DNA of 64,000 bases from Mucilaginibacter mallensis. GTDB lineage: Bacteria > Bacteroidota > Bacteroidia > Sphingobacteriales > Sphingobacteriaceae. The notes under the pieces are model-generated. The model saw nothing but the letters and a program-made list of their open reading frames with translations. It had not been told where the DNA came from and searched no databases. The DNA lies in contig NZ_LT629740.1 of assembly GCF_900105165.1 (NCBI RefSeq), positions 5,580,001 to 5,644,000 on the forward strand, given 5' to 3'. Numbering within the stretch: position 1 is the first letter of the stretch; each line of letters starts with the position of its first letter. Shown one piece after another: positions 18,023 to 26,939 of this stretch. The position numbers were made by a program, and so were the translations under genes.

Positions 18023-18821
18023 TATCGTATAATTGTTCAAAAGGGTTTAGGGTAACCTTAATACAACAACCTTTATCCGGCAAACTGTCAATAGTTGCAA
18101 CAGCACCGATCAAGGCTGCCCTGCTCTGCATGTTTTTTAGTCCGGATCCTAAATTATCGTCAATTAAACCGGGCGAAAAACCCACGCCATCATCTTCGAG
18201 TGTTAAGTTAAGTATTAGTTTAGAATATTGCAAGTTGATTTTCAAATGTTTAGCCCCCGAATGTTTAAGTGTGTTATTTAACGCTTCCTGGAAAATGCGG
18301 AACAGCACCAGTTCGCGCTGCTCGCCCAACGAATAAATTTCACCCTCAATTATAATCTCTGCGTTTATTAGGCCGCTGTTATTGATACGCTCGGTTTCAA
18401 TTTCAAGCGTTTTTACGAGCCCAAGCCGGGTAATATGCTCAAAACTTAAGCTTTTCGACAGGTTACGCAAGTCGTTTATAGTTTGGGCAACCAATTCACG
18501 GCTTTCGTTTATCTTGCTTTTGCAATACTCATCAGCGGGATCGATCAGGGCCAGATTTAGTTTTACAAATGACAGCACCTGGGTAATATTATCATGTATC
18601 TCGCGGCTGATATTGGTCAGCGTTTGCTCCTGCACCTCAATCTGCGTTTTGAGCAATTCCTGCTGAAATTCAGACCGCAGGCGTTCCTTTTCTTCGATAT
18701 GCCTTTTTTTACGCTGGTTGTAGATGAATATATAGATCAGCAGAAAAGTTGGCGCTATCAGGAAGATTAATGTGGTTAGTATAACTAGCTCTGTGATGTT
18801 TTTGATAACCATTTTTTGCAA
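17994..18821 (-). CDS. Sensor histidine kinase (HisKA_3 type)
   Basis: This 275-residue kinase has one N-terminal membrane helix (about 10-33) and no large sensor domain. A coiled segment is followed by the phospho-acceptor His in NISREIHDNITQVLSFVKL. The HATPase domain has FRIFQEALNNTLKHSGA (N box) and LEDDGVGFSPG and GSGLKNMQSRAAL (G boxes). The short layout implies sensing within the membrane or through a partner. The upstream gene at 18785-19444 overlaps its start by 37 bases and encodes a multi-pass membrane protein that could be that partner (inference). Confidence 0.92.
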   Translation of the reverse strand: MQKMVIKNITELVILTTLIFLIAPTFLLIYIFIYNQRKKRHIEEKERLRSEFQQELLKTQIEVQEQTLTNISREIHDNITQVLSFVKLNLALIDPADEYCKSKINESRELVAQTINDLRNLSKSLSFEHITRLGLVKTLEIETERINNSGLINAEIIIEGEIYSLGEQRELVLFRIFQEALNNTLKHSGAKHLKINLQYSKLILNLTLEDDGVGFSPGLIDDNLGSGLKNMQSRAALIGAVATIDSLPDKGCCIKVTLNPFEQLYDNGTPTNSFG

Positions 18822-19444
18822 ATAAATGAATAACTCCAGCAGCTATACAAAATGATGTTTAATGCCTTAAAAATAAAATAGGTTAAGTGCTGATGAAAAC
18901 TAGTAATCATAACAGTATATAATTTATCATAAAATAAGTTACACGTTGTATTGGCAAAATAAAAGAATAAAGTTCCAGCGATCCACCAAAATTCAGGCGA
19001 ATATTTCAGGTTGATATATTTATCATCTTTAAGTAGCAAGTAATAATAATATAAGCCATATAGTACAAACTCTATTGATAGTACAGTATATGCCCAATAG
19101 GTATAAAAGAAGAACGTATGAGCAATGATGCAGTAAATATATAATACAAGAAATAAAGCAAGCCCACACAAAATTATAGGCTTACTTTTTGTGTATATAC
19201 TTAATAAATAGTTGAACATCAAATAAGTAAAGGCCGCCTCAAATAGTATAAAGATATTATATAACCAATGATTGCTATATTTATGATTGCTAATAAAAAT
19301 CCCCAAAAACTCCGTAACACAAGTTATAAAAAGGTACAAAATTTGACTTCTCCAAATAATGTTGAGGTCTTTTATTAGGCAAATCATTGCAATAACAAAA
19401 CAAATAAGCTCAATGGATGTGCTTATGGTAAAGAATTTTAGCAT
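18785..19444 (-). CDS. Multi-pass membrane protein of unknown function
   Basis: This 219-residue protein is almost entirely hydrophobic, with about six to seven predicted helices and short aromatic-rich loops. I recognise no named family. Its 3' end overlaps the histidine kinase start, so it is probably cotranscribed and may provide the input domain that the kinase lacks. It is AT-rich. The order membrane protein, kinase, regulator suggests a three-gene signalling operon, possibly transcribed with the two secreted-protein genes upstream of it. Confidence 0.75.
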   Translation of the reverse strand: MLKFFTISTSIELICFVIAMICLIKDLNIIWRSQILYLFITCVTEFLGIFISNHKYSNHWLYNIFILFEAAFTYLMFNYLLSIYTKSKPIILCGLALFLVLYIYCIIAHTFFFYTYWAYTVLSIEFVLYGLYYYYLLLKDDKYINLKYSPEFWWIAGTLFFYFANTTCNLFYDKLYTVMITSFHQHLTYFIFKALNIILYSCWSYSFICKKWLSKTSQS

Positions 19445-19464
19445 AATACTAATTTAAACCACTA

Positions 19465-20388
19465 TTAATTACAATTGCTTGGGCATAGTTCACCGTTATC
19501 CTCTCCTCCTGCGCCAGCAAGATTGAATAAATGGTGTTTAGAATAATATTTCTTAAAATAGTCGTTTGTTATGCTGCAATCAAAAAAATCTTTATGGTCG
19601 GCAAAGGGCCACATGCCATGTGGTTCAGTAGGTACCAGTATAAGTGCATCTTTATCACTTACATCCTGATGAGGACTAGTATCGCCCACAGTATGTCTTG
19701 AGAAATACATGCGTATCCCATCTAGTTGTTTATTATCAGCAAAAGCTTGCAAAAGGCCTAAGTCAAACCACTCACTGTTTGTTGTCATTGCCTTTTGGCC
19801 AAAATTACTTACCATCTTTTTTGCTTTACCACTTGTGATATAGTGGGGATCATCGGTCTTACAATCGATATCAGTTTCGCAATTTGTGCAAGTGTCGTAT
19901 AATATCTCTCCACGCCCATAAAAAGTCTTCCTATATACACGACCTTTTATAGCATTTAGATTTTTAAAAAGAGGATCTTGCCCATCATGATTATAGTAAT
20001 CGGTATGATGTGCTCCAGATGGCGCGTTAGTGTCAATTGCAGAAAAATATGTTGAGACAATTATAAGTGAGTTATTTAACCGGCCACTACTTTTAGATAA
20101 GCTGCTTGCAAAATATATTCGTATGCCATCAGTGCAATGTACAGTATCTTCAAATGCTTGTTGCTCTTTTAATAGCAATGCAACCATTAAATCAAGAGTC
20201 GCCTTATTGATCCATACACTTTGGCGGTTAGGGTGTGTGTCTTGGTTTTTTAAACTATTATATTGGGTAATCATTTTTCCAGCATCAGATTGTTGTATGC
20301 CATTTAATGAAATAAATTCATCAGAATTTTGAGCACTTGCTTTAATTATTAGCAATAAAAAGGGTATAAACATTATTACTTTTTTCAT
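19465..20388 (-). CDS. Secreted protein with two DGIRIYFA-type repeats (paralogue 1)
   Basis: This 307-residue protein has a signal peptide (about 1-19, cut after KASA). It has two internal repeats of about 100 residues. The first has SVWINKATLDLMVALL...DGIRIYFAS, and the second SEWFDLGLLQAFA...DGIRMYFSR. It ends NGELCPSNCN, with two cysteines, and has a central CTNCETDIDC stretch. The 20547-21410 gene encodes a paralogue with the same layout. The family is not one I can name, and no catalytic motif is evident. It lies upstream of the membrane protein/two-component genes on the same strand. Confidence 0.75.
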   Translation of the reverse strand: MKKVIMFIPFLLLIIKASAQNSDEFISLNGIQQSDAGKMITQYNSLKNQDTHPNRQSVWINKATLDLMVALLLKEQQAFEDTVHCTDGIRIYFASSLSKSSGRLNNSLIIVSTYFSAIDTNAPSGAHHTDYYNHDGQDPLFKNLNAIKGRVYRKTFYGRGEILYDTCTNCETDIDCKTDDPHYITSGKAKKMVSNFGQKAMTTNSEWFDLGLLQAFADNKQLDGIRMYFSRHTVGDTSPHQDVSDKDALILVPTEPHGMWPFADHKDFFDCSITNDYFKKYYSKHHLFNLAGAGGEDNGELCPSNCN

Positions 20389-20445
20389 GATAATTGAGAT
20401 TAAGGTTAATTTTTATCTAATTTACGAGCCAGCCCAATCACACGT

Positions 20446-20469
20446 ACCCCGTGTTTTAACGGTATTTTA
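20446..20469 (-). promoter_or_regulatory. Shared upstream element of the paralogue pair, copy 1
   Basis: The plus strand reads ACCCCGTGTTTTAACGGTATTTTA, identical over 24 bases to 21475-21498. It lies 58 bases upstream of the 20388 start. Conservation outside coding sequence before two paralogues suggests a common regulator site. Confidence 0.55.
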
Positions 20470-20546
20470 ACAGTAAAAAGCCGTGCATTTTTGGAATGAC
20501 TCTGGATTAAAAAATGGGAGGTCTTTGTTAATTGCTTAATTAAGGT

Positions 20547-21410
20547 TTAATTGCAATTATTCGGACATTCTTCACCATTATCCTGGGCATCAGTTATCTG
20601 TTTTTGCCCAGCAATTTTATTCTGAATATCATCAACATGTGTATCAAGCCCGGTACTTTGTATAGTTTTGGTAAATAAAAAACCATTTCTTCCTGCATCT
20701 GGTGAATCCAGGGGTTTGGCCGCGAAATAAATTCGTATCCCATCATGAACGTTGTCTTCGGCAAAGCTTCGGAACAAGTCGAGGTCGAACCATTCGCTTA
20801 TGGTATTGATATAATGACTGCCAAATTGTTGAACCATTTGTTCGGCGACGCTCCTTGAAATATGATGAATATTATTAGTGCTACTAAGCATCTCAGGCTT
20901 ACAGCTATTACAGGTTTTATATAAAACGGCTTCATCTTTTTCTCCGTAGTTTACAACCCCGTTAATGGCCTTTAGGTTACTGAATAACGCATCGTTGGAT
21001 GAATGCTCATAATAATCGAGGTGCTTCATTCCCCAGGGAACAGCAGTATATTCGCCATTATATTTTGTTGCTACCAAAGCTATGGAGTTTTCCAAATGAT
21101 CGTTATTTACGGTGCCATCGCTTATAAAGTATATACGTACCCCGTCTGCACCTTCTGATTTAAGTAATCGGTACATCTTATGAATGGTTGCACTATCAAA
21201 CCAAACACTCGTTTTTACGGGATTGCTGTCGTTGCCTCTTAAATTTATAAAATTTTGCATCATTTTAACAGCGGTTGCTTTATCTATGCCATTTAAGGTA
21301 ACAGCGATTGTTGAAGGCTTACTTTGAGCCTTTTGATCTTTGCTTTCATTTTTTTGGCAAGATGCTATTGCCAGTAAAGCAGCAAACATTACAAGTGAAG
21401 ATTTTTTCAT
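20547..21410 (-). CDS. Putative lipoprotein with two DGIRIYFA-type repeats (paralogue 2)
   Basis: This 287-residue protein has a lipoprotein-like N-terminus (ALLAIASCQKN, Cys at about 19). It repeats the architecture of the 19465-20388 product: TSVWFDSATIHKMYRLL...DGVRIYFIS, then SEWFDLDLFRSFA...DGIRIYFAA, a central CNSC pair, and the terminus NGEECPNNCN. The shared C-terminal CP-x-NC motif may form a disulfide or bind metal. The function is unknown. Tandem duplication plus a common upstream element implies coexpression. Confidence 0.75.
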   Translation of the reverse strand: MKKSSLVMFAALLAIASCQKNESKDQKAQSKPSTIAVTLNGIDKATAVKMMQNFINLRGNDSNPVKTSVWFDSATIHKMYRLLKSEGADGVRIYFISDGTVNNDHLENSIALVATKYNGEYTAVPWGMKHLDYYEHSSNDALFSNLKAINGVVNYGEKDEAVLYKTCNSCKPEMLSSTNNIHHISRSVAEQMVQQFGSHYINTISEWFDLDLFRSFAEDNVHDGIRIYFAAKPLDSPDAGRNGFLFTKTIQSTGLDTHVDDIQNKIAGQKQITDAQDNGEECPNNCN

Positions 21411-21474
21411 GAGGGATAAGGGTATGGTTGAAAATTAATTGTAAACTAAAATAGTATACTTTTCACTCATCCAC

Positions 21475-21498
21475 ACCCCGTGTTTTAACGGTATTTTA
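21475..21498 (-). promoter_or_regulatory. Shared upstream element of the paralogue pair, copy 2
   Basis: This is identical to 20446-20469. It sits 65 bases upstream of the 21410 start. Here AACGGTATTT also pairs with AAATACCGTT about 22 bases further on, giving a perfect 10-bp inverted repeat that copy 1 lacks. Confidence 0.55.
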
Positions 21499-21637
21499 TT
21501 GGTTAAAAAGCCGGTTAAATACCGTTTTCGCCCCATTATTTAGGAACTCTGCTATATTGAAATTTGGCTTAAGCAATCAATGGTTGATTGCCGCTGGTTA
21601 GCCGAAAACGGATTAGAGTAGGCAAAATTTTTGTGTC

Positions 21638-22075
21638 ATGAACGATAAATTCAAACCAAACAGTTGCACATTTGAGCGAGGCATTGAGCGAATAAATCAT
21701 GCTATCGTAGCAACTAATTTTAAAAGGTCTCTGAAAGAAAAAATTTCAACCTCAAAAGATCCGGATATACAGGAGCTTTTGACAAGCCTGTATGTAGATA
21801 ACGTACCGGACAATTTTAAAAAATGGCAACTGCCATTTTATCTTGACAGGTCACAGTTTTATATATCCACTGGTATTTCAGGGGCATTTGTTCCAGAACA
21901 TTCTCATAATGATGGCGATGGCCTTAGGTATATTGTTAGCGGCTCAATTGAATATAATGGGAAAGTGCTTTCTGCCGGTGATTGGATGTATATTCCTAAA
22001 GGTGTTAAATATTCATTTACTGTTGGAAAATTGGGGGCAACAATGTTTTACTGTTATCAGTGTTGTTGTGCATAG
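21638..22075 (+). CDS. Cupin-domain protein
   Basis: This 145-residue protein has a C-terminal cupin barrel: VPEHSHNDGDGLRYIVSG (metal-ligand histidines and Glu/Asp) and a second motif AGDWMYIPKGVKYSFTVG. The N-terminal half is helical and unassigned. It ends in an unusual CYQCCCA tail with four cysteines in seven residues. The gene stands alone and is divergent from the paralogue pair. The substrate is unknown; cupins of this size are often sensors or small dioxygenases. Confidence 0.8.
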   Translation: MNDKFKPNSCTFERGIERINHAIVATNFKRSLKEKISTSKDPDIQELLTSLYVDNVPDNFKKWQLPFYLDRSQFYISTGISGAFVPEHSHNDGDGLRYIVSGSIEYNGKVLSAGDWMYIPKGVKYSFTVGKLGATMFYCYQCCCA

Positions 22076-22169
22076 TAATTGTTATAACAATTACAGATTA
22101 AATCATATAGCCAATCTATTTTACTGGATTTTTTTATATTAATATTCCAGCAAATTAATCGTTTATCTC

Positions 22170-22808
22170 CTATCCATCCAACAAAAACACAAATAGCTCC
22201 TTGGGGCCATGGGCGCCAAGGACTAGTGTTTTTTCAATATCGGCGGTGCGGCTTGGGCCGGTAACGGTGGTGAGCATGGATGGTATTTGTGCGCCGTACT
22301 TTTGTTTCATCAGCTTAAAGGCATCTTTAAGATCGGGCACTAACTGGGAGGTGTATGCCAGCACAATATGTACCGGCGGATATATGCTGAGCCTACGGCC
22401 TGCCATATTAGCGTTAGAGAGCATTATACTGCCATTACGCGCAATTAAGGCCTCGCAAAGGGTAAAACCTACCTGGGCCTGGTCAAAGTCCCTATCGGTT
22501 TCATAAAAAGGGTATTCGTATTGGGTTAATATTTCCTGTAGGGCAGGTTCCCAGCAGTATATTTTGGTCCACTTGCGTTCTTCGGCCAGGGTGAGCAGGC
22601 TTTCAATAAACTGGAGCTCATCCTCACAAAAAACAAACTGGCCCGATACTGCAGTAAACTGCTCAGCAAAAGTTACTTCCAGCATCTCCTCATCAGGTGG
22701 ATACATAGGCATCTCTTCAAGGTTAGGGTATGGGTTATCCCTCTTTTCCAGAAGCGCCTTGCGGATCTTTTTAAGTAATTTTTCCTTTGCTGTAGTTATA
22801 TCCCTCAT
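22170..22808 (-). CDS. LUD-domain protein (LutC/YkgG family)
   Basis: This 212-residue protein is related to LutC, a subunit of the lactate-utilisation LutABC complex. It carries the LUD signatures VGFTLCEALIARNGSIML and TVTGPSRTADIEKTLVLGAHGPKEL. No lutA or lutB is adjacent. In Bacteroidota this gene commonly sits beside ftsH, as here, so its link to lactate is uncertain. Confidence 0.88.
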   Translation of the reverse strand: MRDITTAKEKLLKKIRKALLEKRDNPYPNLEEMPMYPPDEEMLEVTFAEQFTAVSGQFVFCEDELQFIESLLTLAEERKWTKIYCWEPALQEILTQYEYPFYETDRDFDQAQVGFTLCEALIARNGSIMLSNANMAGRRLSIYPPVHIVLAYTSQLVPDLKDAFKLMKQKYGAQIPSMLTTVTGPSRTADIEKTLVLGAHGPKELFVFLLDG

Positions 22809-22810
22809 GT

Positions 22811-22894
22811 TGAAAGTCTGTTAGTCTGAAGCCGAAAGTCAAAAGTCCAAAATCACTTAATGACTTCGGACTTTTGACTCAAGACTTTCGACTT
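22811..22894. repeat. Inverted AAAGTC word array, ftsH-LUD gap
   Basis: GAAAGTCTGTTAGTCTGAAG and CGAAAGTCAAAAGTCC (22812-22848) face GGACTTTTGACTCAAGACTTTCGACTT (22868-22894). It has the same arrangement as the GTGCA arrays near accB but a different word, and it fills the space between ftsH and the LUD gene. Confidence 0.75.
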
Positions 22895-22897
22895 AAA

Positions 22898-25018
22898 TTA
22901 TTCGTTACTTGAACTTGCTTCTTTTTCTTCAGGGTTTCTTTCGAATGTTCCTGAACGATCACCCACGCCGTCATGTATAAGACTTTGAGCTGCAGGTTCC
23001 TGGTTTGATTCTGGTGTGCCGTTTACAAATTCATCATAGGTGGTACGATGATCAAACGGACGCTTGCCCAATATCTCTTCCAGGTCTGACTGAAACAATA
23101 TTTCTTTTTCAATCAGCTTGTTAGCTAGTTTTTCCAGGCCTTCGCGCTTATCAGTAAGCAATTGTTTAGTACGTGCATAAACAGTGTTTATCTGGTTACG
23201 TACTTCAGTATCAATTAACTCCGATGTTTTTTCAGAATAAGGTTTGTTAAACTGGTATTCGCCCTGAGTATCGTTGAAAGATACGTTACCTACTTTTTCA
23301 TTCATACCATAAATGGTAACCATGGCATAAGCAAGCTTGGTAATGCGTTCCAAATCGTTTTGAGCGCCTGTTGATATTTTACCGAAAACGATATCCTCGG
23401 CAACACGGCCACCAAGTGTCATACACATGCCGTCTTCCAGTTGCTCGGTAGTGTATAAAAATTGCTCTTTTGGCAGGTATTGTGCATACCCTAAGGCTGC
23501 CACACCACGCGGAACAATAGATACCTTAACCAAGGGGTCGGCATGCTCCAGGAACCAGCCTGCAATAGCGTGGCCAGCTTCGTGGTAAGCTACGATGCGT
23601 TTTTCTTCAGGTGATATGATCTTGTTCTTCTTTTCCAAACCACCTATTACACGGTCAATAGCATCCTGAAAATCCTGCATATCAACTGCCTCTTTGTTTT
23701 TACGGGCAGCTATCAAAGCGGCTTCGTTACAAACGTTGGCAATTTCAGCACCAGCAAACCCAGGTGTTTGTGCCGATAGTTTCTTAGCATCAACACCGGC
23801 AGCAAGTTTAACAGGTTTTAAGTGAACCTTGAATATTTGCTCACGGCCATTCAAATCCGGTTTATCAATTGATACCTGCCTGTCGAAACGGCCCGGGCGT
23901 AATAAAGCCGAGTCTAATACGTCAGGACGGTTAGTTGCAGCCAATATGATGATACCTGAATCGGTGCCGAAACCATCCATCTCAACCAATAACTGGTTCA
24001 GGGTGTTTTCGCGTTCATCATTACCGCCTACTATATTGTTTTTACCACGGGCACGGCCAATGGCATCAATCTCATCAATAAATATGATACATGGCGCTTT
24101 ATCCTTTGCCTGGCGGAAGAGGTCACGTACACGTGATGCACCCACACCCACAAACATCTCCACAAAGTCAGAACCTGACAATGAGAAGAAAGGTACCTGC
24201 GCCTCGCCGGCAACGGCTTTGGCTAATAAGGTTTTACCTGTACCCGGTGAGCCTACTAAAAGCGCACCCTTAGGTATTTTACCACCCAGGTTGGTGTATT
24301 TTTTGGGATTTTTAAGGAAATCCACAATTTCCATTACTTCCTGCTTAGCTTCTTCAAGCCCGGCCACATCATTAAATGTTACCGATACCTGGGCTTCTTT
24401 ATCAAACAAGGTAGCTTTTGATTTACCAATGTTGAAGATCTGACCACCCGGGCCACCGCCCGAACCGCCTGACATGCGGCGCATAATAAACAGCCACACA
24501 GCCACCAGCAATACGCCCATAATTATAAACTGTACCAGCGGGTTTGAGAACACGCTTTCGTTTTGTTTATATTCAGGCATTATCTGATCCGACTCAGGTA
24601 AGCCTTTTTCAGCATTAGCTAAAGAAGCCTTCAAGCTTTCCATCGATGCGTCAGTAATCTGGTACTGAGAGCTGGCTGATTGCCAGCTGCTTAAAGCATT
24701 CTGATCTTTGGCTACATCGCCATACAACTGGGTTTTCTTTTTTAAGCTGTCTTTTTTAATATAGATATCAGCAGTAACAAAGTCACCGTTTTTATAGGCC
24801 ACTATCCTTTCAACATCACCCTTCTTTAGCATATTATCAGCAAAATACTGGAAGCTGATAGGCTTGCTGCCGCTATCGTTTAATACAAGGGTTACTATCA
24901 GGAATACGAATATAAGAATGGCATAAACCCACATGAAGCTAAATCTGGGTGGTTTAGGGGCCTTTTTATTTGATATTTTCCGGATCGGTTTTGGTTTTTC
25001 CAATTTATTATCTTTCAT
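22898..25018 (-). CDS. ftsH: ATP-dependent zinc metalloprotease FtsH
   Basis: This 706-residue membrane AAA+ protease extracts and degrades membrane and short-lived cytoplasmic proteins. The first helix is at about 28-46 and the second at about 165-182. The AAA domain has Walker A VGSPGTGKTLLAKAVAGEA, Walker B IIFIDEIDAIGR and the second-region-of-homology ATNRPDVLDSALLRPGRFDR. The zinc site HEAGHAIAG follows. The N- and C-terminal extensions are charged and typical of Bacteroidota. A near-perfect promoter lies just upstream. Confidence 0.97.
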   Translation of the reverse strand: MKDNKLEKPKPIRKISNKKAPKPPRFSFMWVYAILIFVFLIVTLVLNDSGSKPISFQYFADNMLKKGDVERIVAYKNGDFVTADIYIKKDSLKKKTQLYGDVAKDQNALSSWQSASSQYQITDASMESLKASLANAEKGLPESDQIMPEYKQNESVFSNPLVQFIIMGVLLVAVWLFIMRRMSGGSGGGPGGQIFNIGKSKATLFDKEAQVSVTFNDVAGLEEAKQEVMEIVDFLKNPKKYTNLGGKIPKGALLVGSPGTGKTLLAKAVAGEAQVPFFSLSGSDFVEMFVGVGASRVRDLFRQAKDKAPCIIFIDEIDAIGRARGKNNIVGGNDERENTLNQLLVEMDGFGTDSGIIILAATNRPDVLDSALLRPGRFDRQVSIDKPDLNGREQIFKVHLKPVKLAAGVDAKKLSAQTPGFAGAEIANVCNEAALIAARKNKEAVDMQDFQDAIDRVIGGLEKKNKIISPEEKRIVAYHEAGHAIAGWFLEHADPLVKVSIVPRGVAALGYAQYLPKEQFLYTTEQLEDGMCMTLGGRVAEDIVFGKISTGAQNDLERITKLAYAMVTIYGMNEKVGNVSFNDTQGEYQFNKPYSEKTSELIDTEVRNQINTVYARTKQLLTDKREGLEKLANKLIEKEILFQSDLEEILGKRPFDHRTTYDEFVNGTPESNQEPAAQSLIHDGVGDRSGTFERNPEEKEASSSNE

Positions 25019-25031
25019 TTCTTTACAAGCA

Positions 25032-25062
25032 CAAACTTACAATTAACAATTTAACATTTACA
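25032..25062 (-). promoter_or_regulatory. Promoter of ftsH
   Basis: On the minus strand, TTG (25060-25062), a 20-nt spacer and TAAGTTTG (25032-25039) match the Bacteroidota consensus exactly. Transcription would begin about 10 bases before the start codon, giving a very short leader. Confidence 0.65.
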
Positions 25063-25082
25063 AGGGGCATGAAATGTCGTTA

Positions 25083-25460
25083 TCAGGCGCTTCTGTAGTT
25101 CTTGATCTCTGCATCTCCCCACAGATCCTCTACGCCATAAAATTCACGTTTATCCGTCCTGAAAATGTGTATTACCACATCAATATAATCCAGCACTATC
25201 CATTCGCTGTATTCAAGCCCTTCTTTGCGCCAGGGCTCAGTTTGGGTGGCTTTGAATATTTCGTCCTCAACACTGTTTGCAATTGCTCGTACTTGGGTGG
25301 TTGAATCGGCATGGCAGATCACAAAGAAGTCAGATACTGAACTGAATATATTACGGAGGTCTAACCTGACAATGTCATTCCCCTTTTTTTCCTGCATGCC
25401 ATGTATGGCTAATTCAGAGATATAGGTAGATTCCTTTAACGCTTTACTTTTTACCATCAA
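25083..25460 (-). CDS. rsfS: Ribosomal silencing factor RsfS
   Basis: This 125-residue protein binds L14 and blocks 50S-30S joining when nutrients are short. DLRNIFSSVSDFFVICHADSTTQVRAIA and WIVLDYIDVVIHIFRTDKREFYGVEDLWGDA are the family signatures. It is upstream of ftsH on the same strand with a 65-base gap that contains ftsH's own promoter. It is divergent from birA. Confidence 0.96.
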   Translation of the reverse strand: MMVKSKALKESTYISELAIHGMQEKKGNDIVRLDLRNIFSSVSDFFVICHADSTTQVRAIANSVEDEIFKATQTEPWRKEGLEYSEWIVLDYIDVVIHIFRTDKREFYGVEDLWGDAEIKNYRSA

Positions 25461-25505
25461 AAAGAGTTAGTTTTGAACGAATTTAAGTTACAAATTATTA
25501 TTATT

Positions 25506-26279
25506 TTGCAAAATAACATATTTTCAGGATTATTTGTTGGACAAAATTTGATAACTCTAAAAGAAGTTGACTCAACAAATACATTCCTAAAGAATACATT
25601 GTCAAATTCCAAGCCATTGCCTGAAGGAACGGTCATTATGGCAGAAAGCCAGTATGCTGGCCGTGGCCAGCAAATGAACAAATGGAACAGTGACCCCGGA
25701 AAAAACCTGACTTTTAGCCTGCTCCTTAACCCTACTTTTTTGGCAGTTGCCAATCAGTTTGATCTTACAAGGGTAATAAGCCTGGGTGTACATGACGCGC
25801 TTGAACCCCTGCTGGGCGATAAGCTAAAAATAAAATGGCCCAATGATGTTTATTATGCCGATGGCAAGCTGGGTGGCATACTGATAGAGAATTTGCTGCA
25901 GGGTGGCCAGATCAGGCAGTCGGTTATTGGCATAGGATTGAACGTTAACCAGGATGTTTTCCCCGACTGGGTGCCTAACCCGGTGTCGGTTAAGCAAATC
26001 TTACAACAGGATTACGATTTGCGAGCTTTATTATCTGAAATTTGCAGCCATATTGAAGCGTACTATTTGCAGTTAAAGGCAGGCAAAATTGATTTTGTAA
26101 GGAAAGCCTATCTTAACCGACTATACTGGTTAAACGAGCAACACGCTTTCCGATCAAACGGTAGTGTTTTTGAAGGGGAGATAAAAGCCGTTAAAGATAA
26201 CGGCATATTAGTAATAAAGAGTAATATTGGAGCTGAATTGGAGTTTAGCTTTAAAGAAATTGAATTTTTAAATAGATAA
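25506..26279 (+). CDS. birA: Biotin-[acetyl-CoA-carboxylase] ligase
   Basis: This class I ligase lacks the N-terminal DNA-binding domain, so it is not a repressor. Landmarks are EVDSTNTFLKN, the AESQYAGRGQQMNKW biotin/ATP loop, LKIKWPNDVYYADGKLGGILIE and IGIGLNVNQ. The target is AccB. The frame opens at TTG 25473. I prefer TTG 25506 (first residues MQNNIFSGLFVGQ), which fits family length, but both starts are non-ATG and the choice is uncertain. Confidence 0.93.
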   Translation: MQNNIFSGLFVGQNLITLKEVDSTNTFLKNTLSNSKPLPEGTVIMAESQYAGRGQQMNKWNSDPGKNLTFSLLLNPTFLAVANQFDLTRVISLGVHDALEPLLGDKLKIKWPNDVYYADGKLGGILIENLLQGGQIRQSVIGIGLNVNQDVFPDWVPNPVSVKQILQQDYDLRALLSEICSHIEAYYLQLKAGKIDFVRKAYLNRLYWLNEQHAFRSNGSVFEGEIKAVKDNGILVIKSNIGAELEFSFKEIEFLNR

Positions 26280-26281
26280 AA

Positions 26282-26475
26282 TTGTTCATTGGTTCATTAG
26301 CTCATTTGTTCATTGGTGCATTGGCGGCAAAGGAACTACCCAAAAGGATGTTAATGAGCTAATATCGTCGTAGGTAAGCCAGTCCATCGGGTCATATTTG
26401 CCAACATAAAAGACCAATGAACAAGTGAACGAATGAACAAACAGAATGAACAAGTAAACTGATGAACAAACAGAT
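26282..26475. repeat. Inverted GTTCATTN word array before the dsbD-like pair
   Basis: GTTCATTGGTTCATTAGCTCATTTGTTCATTGGTGCATT (26284-26322) is answered by CAATGAACAAGTGAACGAATGAACAAACAGAATGAACAAG (26415-26454). The inverted words run into the start region of the next gene and include the first in-frame ATG at 26462, which argues for a start at 26474. Confidence 0.8.
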
Positions 26476-26926
26476 GAAAAAGTTATTGTTTTTAATGGCA
26501 GTATTTATGGTAAGTACTGGTGCTTATGCTCAAATTGAATCGCATGTAAAATGGGCCTATGCTGCCAAGAGGATCAGCCCTACAGAGGCGGTTGTATTTT
26601 TAAGAGCCACTATTGATGATGATTGGCATATTTACTCAGCATACCAAAAAGATGGCGGTCCGATAAAAACGTCATTCACTTTTACCCCATCAAAAGATTA
26701 CACCTTAGCTGGCAAACTTGCTGAACCAACTCCTGTAACCAAATTTGAAAAGACTTTCGGTATTGATGTTACCTACTTTGAAAAAACAGTTACTTTTCAG
26801 CAAAAAATAAAGCTTAAAACACCTAATGCAACGGTTGTTAAAGGCCAGCTGGAATACATGACCTGTAACGATAAAAAATGCCTTCCACCGGATGATGTTG
26901 ATTTTTCTGTCACGATAAGCAAGTAA
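26474..26926 (+). CDS. DsbD-like periplasmic (alpha) domain protein
   Basis: This secreted protein of about 150 residues has a signal peptide (MKKLLFLMAVFMVSTGAYAQ). Its domain resembles the N-terminal domain of the disulfide reductase DsbD, with a late CNDKKCLPP motif providing the redox cysteine pair. Starting at 26474 avoids four residues (MNKQ) encoded by the repeat array. The transmembrane and thioredoxin parts of DsbD are encoded by the next gene, 13 bases downstream, so the reductase is split in two. Confidence 0.85.
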   Translation: MKKLLFLMAVFMVSTGAYAQIESHVKWAYAAKRISPTEAVVFLRATIDDDWHIYSAYQKDGGPIKTSFTFTPSKDYTLAGKLAEPTPVTKFEKTFGIDVTYFEKTVTFQQKIKLKTPNATVVKGQLEYMTCNDKKCLPPDDVDFSVTISK

Positions 26927-26939
26927 TACCTAACAGAAA

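Noticed and set aside
25457..25793. Minus-strand frames inside birA
   Set aside because: They are shadows of the birA coding sequence, which has clear ligase motifs on the plus strand.
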